Assembly: GCA_019348365.1 (NCBI GenBank)
Contig: JAHWJO010000233.1
Coordinates: forward strand, 1-7,346
Length of the DNA stretch: 7,346 nt
Direction: 5' to 3'
Origin: Armatimonadota bacterium
GTDB lineage: Bacteria; Armatimonadota; DTGP01; JAHWJO01
Made by a program: the position numbers and the translations under genes
Part shown: positions 1 to 4,737 of the stretch, piece after piece
Position numbering within the stretch: the first letter of the stretch is position 1
How the letters are laid out: each line of letters starts with the position of its first letter
The notes under the pieces: model-generated
The model's database searches: none
What the model was told of the DNA's origin: nothing
What the model saw: only the letters and a program-made list of their open reading frames with translations

Positions 1-735
1 GGTCAGGTTCCGTACGCTCCCGTCGGCGAACAGCACGTTATACCCCCATCTGTGAGCGTCCCGGGTGTCGTCCTCTTCGCGGGGGGGGCGGGAGAAGCGG
101 GTGTGCCAGTACCCGGTGCCGTCCATGAGCACGTTGATCTTGCTCGGCTCGCGCAGGCTCGTCATCGGCTTCTGGAGGAGGGCCAATTCCGTACGGTAGC
201 CGTAGCTCATCCCGAACGCTTCGTACAGCGTCATGCCCCCCGTATCCGCGCCGGAGATGATGTTCCCGACCATGGTGAAGTTCATCCCGTTGTCCGCCGG
301 GCAGCGCCAGACCTCCGGGCTCGTTACCTGGCGTGAGAGGACTTTCGGGAGCATCCGCCCGGCTTTCTCGAGCGCCTCCACCTGATTGTAGGCATCCTCC
401 TTGAGGGTGGCATGCCAGCGCCAGAACTCGATGTTGTGCTTGTCCGCGAAGTCGATCCCGTACGGGAAGAGATCGTCCCACTCCTGGCCGTAGAGCTGGA
501 TGCCGGTCCCGATCTGCTTCAGGTTGGAGATGCACCCGGTGCCGTAGGCGGCGCGGCGGGCGGTCGCCAGGGCGGGGAAGAGCAGCGCGGAGAGGATCGC
601 GATGATGCCGATGACGACGAGCAGCTCCACCAGGGTGAAGCCGGAAAGGCTCCTGCCGGCGAAACGGTCATGGGAACGGGAGAACCGATTTCTCCTCGCA
701 GACAGCGGGGGACGGGTTCGATGAGCGCGAAACAT
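1..735 (-). CDS. Type IV pilin-like (pseudopilin) protein, DUF1559 / H-X9-DG family, C-terminus cut by window edge
   Basis: This is an envelope protein with a type IV prepilin-like N-terminus. The gene runs off the window, and 245 residues are visible. ATG at 735 is preceded by GAGGT with a 5-nt gap (741-745). A basic leader of about 32 residues ends in SLSG. The cleavage and methylation signal follows (G32-FTLVELLVVIGIIAIL), with Glu37 at the +5 position and a single hydrophobic helix at about 33-54. Further features of the family are C68 in a GCISNLKQ segment, FPYG after an acidic WDD, and C145 in WRCPADN. His228 then nine residues then Asp-Gly (238-239) is the H-X9-DG motif, which normally lies close to the C-terminus, so only a short tail should be missing. 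Family knowledge: such proteins are processed by a prepilin peptidase and occur in many paralogues in Planctomycetota and Armatimonadota; their function is mostly unknown. The leader is longer than usual, but no later in-frame ATG precedes the cleavage site. A tandem repeat sits just upstream. Confidence 0.93.
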   Translation of the reverse strand, partial: MFRAHRTRPPLSARRNRFSRSHDRFAGRSLSGFTLVELLVVIGIIAILSALLFPALATARRAAYGTGCISNLKQIGTGIQLYGQEWDDLFPYGIDFADKHNIEFWRWHATLKEDAYNQVEALEKAGRMLPKVLSRQVTSPEVWRCPADNGMNFTMVGNIISGADTGGMTLYEAFGMSYGYRTELALLQKPMTSLREPSKINVLMDGTGYWHTRFSRPPREEDDTRDAHRWGYNVLFADGSVRNLT

Positions 736-740
736 CAGAT

Positions 741-745
741 ACCTC
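741..745 (-). promoter_or_regulatory. Ribosome-binding site of the pseudopilin gene
   Basis: On the minus strand GAGGT lies five bases before ATG 735. It supports that start although it gives a long pre-cleavage leader. An in-frame TAA lies just upstream, so no earlier start is possible. Confidence 0.65.
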
Positions 746-760
746 GATTACTTACGTTTT

Positions 761-822
761 ATGGCACTATCAAGTTATGGCACTATCAAGTTATGGCACT
801 ATCAAGTTATGGCACTATCAAG
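761..822. repeat. 16-bp tandem repeat, 3.9 copies, upstream of the pseudopilin gene
   Basis: The unit ATGGCACTATCAAGTT occurs three times in perfect tandem (761-776, 777-792, 793-808), followed by a fourth copy matching its first 14 bases (809-822). The array ends 26 bp before the start codon of the minus-strand pseudopilin gene, so it lies in its promoter or 5' leader. Read on the minus strand, each copy contains TTGATA, close to a -35 consensus, and CATAAC or CATAAA. No pair has standard 16-18 bp spacing. It could be a set of protein-binding sites or a slippage-prone spacer; the sequence does not decide. Confidence 0.9.
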
Positions 823-847
823 AAATGTGTGGGTGATCATCGACCAT

Positions 848-865
848 CCGGCGTTGAAACACCGG
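848..865. repeat. Palindrome copy 1, CCGGCGTTRAAACACCGG
   Basis: CCGGCGTTGAAACACCGG is an imperfect inverted repeat with one mismatched pair: C opposite A on the plus strand, which becomes a U-G wobble in minus-strand RNA. It differs by one base from a second copy 41 bp further on (889-906). Paired near-identical palindromes suggest either a protein-binding site or a dispersed palindromic repeat family. Confidence 0.7.
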
Positions 866-884
866 CAACACCCCCGGCTCTATA

Positions 885-910
885 CCGCCCGGCGTTAAAA
901 CACCGGGCGG
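885..910. repeat. Palindrome copy 2, extended to 26 bp
   Basis: The core at 889-906 matches copy 1 at 17 of 18 positions, with A instead of G at position 9. Here the symmetry extends by four more pairs on each side, giving 12-bp arms (885-896 and 899-910) around a 2-bp centre. The single mismatch (893/902) is at the same place as in copy 1, and again becomes a G-U wobble only in minus-strand RNA. No T-run follows on either strand, so it is not a standard intrinsic terminator. Confidence 0.75.
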
Positions 911-914
911 TCAC

Positions 915-928
915 AAGTGGGCCCACTT
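915..928. repeat. Perfect 14-bp palindrome AAGTGGGCCCACTT
   Basis: AAGTGGGCCCACTT is fully self-complementary and runs into three more T residues on the plus strand (929-931). As RNA it could form only a five-pair stem with a GGCC loop followed by Us, so a plus-strand terminator is possible but weak. A protein-binding site is equally possible. It begins five bases after the 26-bp palindrome. Confidence 0.5.
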
Positions 929-1054
929 TTTAACCATGGCGTTCTTTACCGACATGACTTCTACGCGGAGATCGCCTGCCGCCTAACGCAGCCGAAGACC
1001 GGCCCTTCCTCTCGTTAGAGTCGTGCATGAATCCGGGAGGTGTCGCGGCGATAC

Positions 1055-1071
1055 GCATGTAAGTTACATGC
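1055..1071. repeat. 17-bp palindrome GCATGTAAGTTACATGC, possible operator
   Basis: The arms GCATGTAA and TTACATGC are perfect inverted repeats around one central base. The symmetry, length and AT-rich centre are typical of operators bound by dimeric helix-turn-helix repressors. TATAAC follows at 1076-1081 but has no acceptable -35 partner. No repressor gene is visible next to it, so the role is inferred from form only. Confidence 0.5.
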
Positions 1072-1176
1072 ATGATATAACATCTCCTCCGACAAGGCCA
1101 GAAGCCTCCGGATTGCCCGGAACCGTTTCAAGCGCCGAAGACCCCTGGTAGAGAGGACCGTACAACGAAGATGATC

Positions 1177-1205
1177 TTGTGTCTGCGGAAGGGTTTTGCT
1201 ATCCT
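1177..1205 (+). promoter_or_regulatory. Weak extended -10 promoter candidate upstream of the 733-residue gene
   Basis: TTGTGT (1177-1182) and TATCCT (1200-1205) are separated by exactly 17 bp, and the -10 is preceded by TG one base upstream (1197-1198), the extended -10 arrangement. The matches are only 3/6 and 4/6. Transcription from here would leave a leader of about 190 nt before the coding region. The real promoter may lie closer to the gene. Confidence 0.25.
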
Positions 1206-1288
1206 CAAAGCACGCAAAGCTGCAACGGGCTGCTTTGTATCCCCCTCTCCTCATATCCGCATGACCCATGTCCACCCGACATGTTCCC

Positions 1289-1309
1289 GATGCATGGTAG
1301 GATGCATGG
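1289..1309. repeat. Short direct repeat of GATGCATGG
   Basis: GATGCATGG occurs at 1289-1297 and 1301-1309, twelve bases apart. Several other CATG sites lie nearby (around 1268, 1280 and 1056-1073), giving local CATG enrichment. No function is assigned. Confidence 0.5.
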
Positions 1310-1356
1310 GAGACAGAAGACTGTAGTCTGAAGAAAGATCGCTACACACGCCCGCT

Positions 1357-1374
1357 CCCGTGATGCCCGTGATG
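1357..1374. repeat. Tandem 9-bp duplication CCCGTGATG
   Basis: CCCGTGATG is repeated twice head to tail. Each copy supplies an ATG (1363, 1372) in the frame one base behind that of the 733-residue gene, so the duplication matters for deciding where that gene starts. Confidence 0.6.
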
Positions 1375-1402
1375 ACCGACGCGCATCGAAACGATCTCCG
1401 CT

Positions 1403-3604
1403 TTGGAGGACCCGCCGATTCCGCCGCGCCCCCCTCTCCATCCCACCTCTGAGAACCCCGGCTCGCTGGAGAGCCTCATCCCGCAACTCCACGAGCGATT
1501 CCCCGGCGTGCCCCTCACCGCCCTCGGCCAGACCATCTTCTGGGACGAGCCGATGAAGGCGGTCCTCCTCGGCGCTCTCCACGCTCATGCGCCCGGAACC
1601 CCGCTCCATCTCAGCGTCATGGACACCGATTACTTCGCCAAGCCGCCGCTGGAGACCGAAGGGCACGGCGAGTACGTCCTCCTCGCCCACAACGACACGA
1701 CGACGAAAGACCTCTGGATCGCGACGGGAGAGCTGTCACGCCTCTTCGGGTGTGAGACGGTCCCCACCCGCGAGATGTTCCGCGAGCACGGCATCCAGCT
1801 GGAGCGGGTGGCGCGGGAGTGGAACGAGCCTCGCCTGCGCTTTCTCGACCGGGTGACGGAAGCCTGGGGGTGGCGCGGCATGGCCTTCACGGGCTCCCGC
1901 CGGACCCTCGCCGGGGAGATCCCGCTTTCCGGCGCGCTGCCCACCCTCCTCGATCACCTCCGGTGGGGATTCTCGGCGACGGCGGACGCGCTGGCGGAGC
2001 CGGAGTCCCGCGCGCTGGCTCACGCTGTCGGCGAGGGCTGGCTTCGATCCGTTCGGGAGTACGCCGCCGCCCACCCCGACGCCTCCCTCACCGATCTCTA
2101 CCGCTACCTCCTCCCCCTGTTCACCGCCTCGCTTCAGAAATGTCTGCCGGAAGAGCAGGCGAACCTGGAGGTCGGCGGCTCGCTGGAGGAGTTCCGCTTC
2201 AACCGGGAGACGGCGGGGCAGCCGCAGTTCGAACTGCTGGACCTCTTCCTCCGTCCCGAAACGGCAGTCGCCGCGAAGGAATCCTACGACGATGCCGTGC
2301 GGGGCTCGGACATCTACACCCTCGACCGGTTCTCCATGGGCGCGATCCCGTTTGATCTTGTCATTCCGGGCCGGGGCCGGGGCACGATCCGCATCATCCC
2401 CGAGCGGGTCATCATTGAGACGGAGGAGCGGATCTACCTCCGCATCACCGAGCCGATCCGCAGCGTCCACGACCTCGCCGAGGCGGTGGAGCGCAATCTG
2501 GGTACGCGGGTGTCGGTGGTGGGGAAGGCGCTCACTCTGATCGCCATGCTCGCCCGGTGCGGCCTCGTCGTGCTGAACGAGACCGGGTCCACGTACGTCT
2601 GGCGCACCCGGAATATGATCGAAGGACTGTGCGACCGGGGCGTTCGGTTCGCGCTGTACCCCATCGTGCGGCTTCGCTTCCCGACGTGGGAGAGCATCGC
2701 CGTGACGGGCGAAACGCTCCGCCTCCCCGGCCATCTGGCGAAGGCGTTCGGGAAAGAGGCCGTGACGGCTGCCGAGTTCTCGGAGCGGTGGCGGGAGGTC
2801 TGCGCCGAGCAGCGGGCGATCCTCGATGATGCGGCCCGGTCCATCGGACCCCGCGAGACGATGGCGTTCCTGGCGAGGCGGGGCGGCCCCGAATGGGCGG
2901 AGCGCCGGCAAGCGTACGACCGGGCGCAGGAGACGCTGCTTTCCCTTCGCGCCCGGCTGGAAGAGATCAAGGCGGAAGCCGGGCGTTTGGGGGAAGAAGT
3001 GAAGGCGTTGAAAGCCGGTAGCGAGGCGCTCGCTCATGAGAAAGGAGAGGATTACCGGCGGCGCGTCCGGCCCCTCCGGGAACAGCTCAAGGACATCGGG
3101 GTGATGCCGCCGATCACGCTCGCCGAGCTGGAGGAGCGATCCGAGGGCGAGGGATTCGGCGTGCATCCCCTGACGGGCCAGCCGGTGCAACCGAATGACC
3201 CTGCCGCCGCAGCGAAGCTTCTGGAACGGCTTTGGGAGGAGATGGAGCGGCGCGGCGCGTTCGATGAGCGGTGGGAGGCGCTGCGCCAGTCCCTCCACGA
3301 CTGCGAGCACCGGATGCGGGAGCTGGACCGCCGGCGCGCCGCGCTTCTCCGGGAGGAGTCGGTTCAGGAATCCCGCCGCCGCACGGAAGAGCTGTACGCG
3401 CAGGCGCAGGCCGCGAAGCTGGAGATCGTGCGGGATGCGTTCCTGGCGGCGGAGGGCCTGGAGCACACGGAACACCGGCCGTCGGCGTGGTGGCTGCTGC
3501 TGCTCGACCCTGACGGGGGCTGGTTCCGCGAGATCCGAGCGCACACCGGAGCGTACCTGGAGCCGTTGAGCTGTTGCCTGCCCCCCGCTATAAAACGAAG
3601 CTGA
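1403..3604 (+). CDS. Uncharacterised 733-residue protein with C-terminal coiled coils
   Basis: I do not recognise the family and give no function. The frame is open from 1376 to TGA 3604 and keeps strong GC bias at third codon positions. The N-terminus is proline-rich (about 4-18). Motifs that look conserved are GQTIFWDEPMK (42-52), MDTDYFAK (73-80), HNDTTTKDLW (96-105) and WGWRG (155-159); this acidic and polar cluster could be a substrate-binding site. A mixed middle part includes a VVGKALTLIAMLA stretch. Long charged helices, likely coiled coil, cover about 497-570 and 602-688, separated by a proline/glycine linker. A conserved-looking tail has WWLLLLDPDGGWFREI (about 695-711). There is no signal peptide or clear membrane helix, so it is probably cytoplasmic. 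Start: TTG 1403 is the only common start codon near the frame's beginning, but it lacks a ribosome-binding site. GGAGG at 1405-1409 instead points to ATT 1418, and a frameshift upstream is possible. The gene stands alone and converges on gmhB. A resemblance to the bacillithiol enzyme BshC (Rossmann-like part plus coiled coil) is only a guess. Confidence 0.85.
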   Translation: MEDPPIPPRPPLHPTSENPGSLESLIPQLHERFPGVPLTALGQTIFWDEPMKAVLLGALHAHAPGTPLHLSVMDTDYFAKPPLETEGHGEYVLLAHNDTTTKDLWIATGELSRLFGCETVPTREMFREHGIQLERVAREWNEPRLRFLDRVTEAWGWRGMAFTGSRRTLAGEIPLSGALPTLLDHLRWGFSATADALAEPESRALAHAVGEGWLRSVREYAAAHPDASLTDLYRYLLPLFTASLQKCLPEEQANLEVGGSLEEFRFNRETAGQPQFELLDLFLRPETAVAAKESYDDAVRGSDIYTLDRFSMGAIPFDLVIPGRGRGTIRIIPERVIIETEERIYLRITEPIRSVHDLAEAVERNLGTRVSVVGKALTLIAMLARCGLVVLNETGSTYVWRTRNMIEGLCDRGVRFALYPIVRLRFPTWESIAVTGETLRLPGHLAKAFGKEAVTAAEFSERWREVCAEQRAILDDAARSIGPRETMAFLARRGGPEWAERRQAYDRAQETLLSLRARLEEIKAEAGRLGEEVKALKAGSEALAHEKGEDYRRRVRPLREQLKDIGVMPPITLAELEERSEGEGFGVHPLTGQPVQPNDPAAAAKLLERLWEEMERRGAFDERWEALRQSLHDCEHRMRELDRRRAALLREESVQESRRRTEELYAQAQAAKLEIVRDAFLAAEGLEHTEHRPSAWWLLLLDPDGGWFREIRAHTGAYLEPLSCCLPPAIKRS

Positions 3605-3646
3605 AGGGACCCGGAAGACGCGCGAACCAACGAACTCAATCTGTAT

Positions 3647-3894
3647 CAGGACTTACGCAGAGACTCTCTTCCATGCCCATCCGACTCCCATCCATGTCAT
3701 TCCGAGCGAAGCGAGGAATCTGACTCCGAGGACGAGAGACTCTCTCCTGTACGATAGCCTCTCTCATAGGCCGAATGACTCTCTCCCGTACGGTCAGATC
3801 CCTCGGCTTCGCTCGGGATGACATGGAAGGGAGTCGGGATGACATGCAAGTACTTATGGGGAGGGCGGAAGAGATACCATTTGCGTAAGTCCTG
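3647..3894. mobile_element. Foldback MITE-like element, 248 bp, with 13-bp terminal inverted repeats
   Basis: The element begins with CAGGACTTACGCA (3647-3659) and ends with its exact complement TGCGTAAGTCCTG (3882-3894). The triplet TAT flanks both ends directly (3644-3646 and 3895-3897), compatible with a 3-bp target duplication. Inside, 3681-3723 and 3794-3837 form long inverted arms carrying the GAGCGAAGC core, so most of the element can fold back on itself around a loop of about 70 bp. The loop holds two copies of GACTCTCTCCYGTACG (3738-3753 and 3777-3792). It encodes no transposase, so it would need one supplied in trans. Termini and size suit a non-autonomous derivative of a DDE-transposase insertion sequence; I cannot name the parent. 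Confidence 0.72.
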
Positions 3895-3905
3895 TATATG
3901 TTGAA

Positions 3906-3990
3906 CCTGTCATTCTGAGCGAAGCGAAGAATCTGGGTTTCCTACGACTTTCTAAACGCAGATTCTTCGCTTCGCTCAGAATGCCACAGG
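3906..3990. repeat. Intergenic hairpin repeat with perfect 25-bp arms (GAGCGAAGCGAAGAATC type)
   Basis: Arms at 3911-3935 and 3959-3983 are perfect inverted complements around a 23-bp loop. A further CCTGT/ACAGG pair lies outside (3906-3910 and 3986-3990). The arm core TCTGAGCGAAGCGAAGAATC is the same repeat type as in the preceding MITE-like element, with C/T and A/G differences. Very similar sequences are known as abundant intergenic repeats in several phyla. In RNA it would form a strong stem, but no U-tract follows, so a terminator role is only possible. Confidence 0.8.
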
Positions 3991-4089
3991 AGAGAGTCCG
4001 TCCAGGATGGCAACGAAGGGAAACGATTGCTTATCTCCTCTATGGAGCGATGCAAGAGGTCGATGAGAGGTCCCGGCGCCGGACACCCC

Positions 4090-4686
4090 TCAGCCGGATC
4101 GGCCCATGCGCGCCAGAATCCACGGGACCGCCGCCTCCAGCGTCGGCGAGACGTGATCGGGTTTCACCTGCCAGCTCTCCCACACGGGGCCGTCATCCGG
4201 CTTCACTTTCCCGGTGAGCGTCAGCACCGTCGCGGCGCAGCCCGCCGCCGCCGCCGCTTCGAGGTCGCGCTTCGAGTCCCCGACCATCACGGACCGGGAC
4301 AGGTCGAGATGCAGGTCGCGGGCGGCTTGGAGGAGGAGGCCGGGGAGGGGCTTGCGGCAGTCGCAGCCATCCTCCGGGCTGTGGGGGCAGTGGTAGATGC
4401 CCGCGATGCGCCCGCCCTCCGCTTCCACCGCCTCTTTCAGCCGGTGCATCATCGCGTCCGCCGTGGCTTCGGGGAGGTATCCCCGCGCGATGCCGCTCTG
4501 ATTGGAGGCGATGACGACCGGCAGTCCCGCCCGGGAAAGCCGCGCCGCCGCGCGCACGGCCTGGGGGTACAGCTCGAACTCCTCCAGCGTCCTGACGAAC
4601 TCCTCGCGGTCCCGGTTCAGCACCCCGTCCCGATCCAGAAACACGGCAGGGCGGAGGAAAGAGGGTTTTTCCGGTCGATCACTCAT
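4090..4686 (-). CDS. gmhB: D-glycero-D-manno-heptose 1,7-bisphosphate 7-phosphatase, HAD-IIIA family
   Basis: The predicted enzyme removes the C7 phosphate of heptose 1,7-bisphosphate in the cytosolic pathway to the ADP- or GDP-heptose used for LPS core or other glycans. The protein has 198 residues, close to the usual 180-200. Motif I is FLDRDGVLN with nucleophile D18 and acid/base D20. Motif II is SNQSG (61-65), continuing to IARG. K112 in RKP is the motif III lysine, and motif IV is GDSKRDLEAA with D137. The zinc-binding residues C100, H102, C108 and C110 (CPH...CDC) mark GmhB and its histidinol-phosphatase relatives within the HAD superfamily. ATG 4686 has AAGGA five bases upstream. It follows corA by 43 bp on the same strand, so co-transcription is likely although the functions are unrelated. 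No other heptose or LPS gene is visible. The alternative assignment is a phosphatase for another sugar or histidinol phosphate; the zinc loop and DRDGVLN fit GmhB best. Confidence 0.88.
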   Translation of the reverse strand: MSDRPEKPSFLRPAVFLDRDGVLNRDREEFVRTLEEFELYPQAVRAAARLSRAGLPVVIASNQSGIARGYLPEATADAMMHRLKEAVEAEGGRIAGIYHCPHSPEDGCDCRKPLPGLLLQAARDLHLDLSRSVMVGDSKRDLEAAAAAGCAATVLTLTGKVKPDDGPVWESWQVKPDHVSPTLEAAVPWILARMGRSG

Positions 4687-4700
4687 GGGTTTCCTTCAGG

Positions 4701-4737
4701 CTCAGAGCCCAACGCTCAGAGCCCAACGCTCAAAGCC
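4701..4737. repeat. 14-bp tandem repeat in the corA-gmhB spacer
   Basis: CTCAGAGCCCAACG is repeated at 4701-4714 and 4715-4728, and a partial third copy with one change starts at 4729 and overlaps the end of corA. On the minus strand each copy contains TGA (4730-4732, 4716-4718, 4702-4704). Because 14 is not a multiple of 3, the three TGAs fall in three different frames. It probably arose by duplication of the corA stop region. Confidence 0.85.

Larger units (their letters stand above)
736..1402. other. Intergenic region between divergent genes, no convincing gene
   Basis: This 667-bp stretch separates the minus-strand pseudopilin gene from the plus-strand 733-residue gene. Its base composition looks visibly less GC-rich than the flanking coding DNA. 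Open frames exist, the longest on the minus strand between 1015 and 1275, but they show no recognisable motif and no clear ribosome-binding site, and I do not call them. Its content is a 16-bp tandem array, three palindromic elements around 848-928, a 17-bp palindrome at 1055-1071, short CATG-containing direct repeats around 1289-1309, and one weak promoter candidate. I find no tRNA cloverleaf or T-rich intrinsic terminator that I would trust. Confidence 0.7.
3605..4089. other. Repeat-filled intergenic region between convergent genes
   Basis: The 485 bp between the ends of the 733-residue gene and gmhB contain two inverted-repeat elements (3647-3894 and 3906-3990) and no credible gene. The fold-back structures sit where two transcription units meet, a common place for REP- or MITE-like elements, where they may also hinder read-through. 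The remaining 100 bp before gmhB (3991-4089) contain a small GC-rich inverted repeat at 4070-4084 (GTCC around GGCGCC with GGAC) but no T-run and nothing else I can name. Confidence 0.75.

Noticed and set aside
761..822. Tandem array considered as a CRISPR array
   Set aside because: The copies are directly abutting 16-mers with no variable spacers, so this is a simple tandem repeat.
885..931. Palindromes considered as an intrinsic terminator
   Set aside because: The strongest stem has no T-run on either strand; the stem followed by Ts (915-931) has only about five pairs. It does not face the end of any called gene.
412..933. Plus-strand frame of 173 codons
   Set aside because: It is antisense to the pseudopilin gene and then reads through the 16-bp tandem array, giving a repetitive peptide. 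The opposite strand has clear family motifs.
1015..1275. Minus-strand frame of 86 codons in the intergenic region
   Set aside because: It has no recognised motif or ribosome-binding site, a composition unlike the neighbouring genes, and it spans the 17-bp palindrome. It is not excluded, but it is unsupported.
1736..3544. Long minus-strand frame of 602 codons opposite the 733-residue gene
   Set aside because: Rich in Arg, Pro and His with no domain pattern, typical of a shadow frame in GC-rich DNA. The plus strand has better codon-position bias and structured protein features.
3636..3845. 69-residue minus-strand frame with RAKPRDL and IPRFARND segments
   Set aside because: It lies within the foldback repeat element; these peptide strings are the familiar translation of GAGCGAAGC-type repeats, not a gene.
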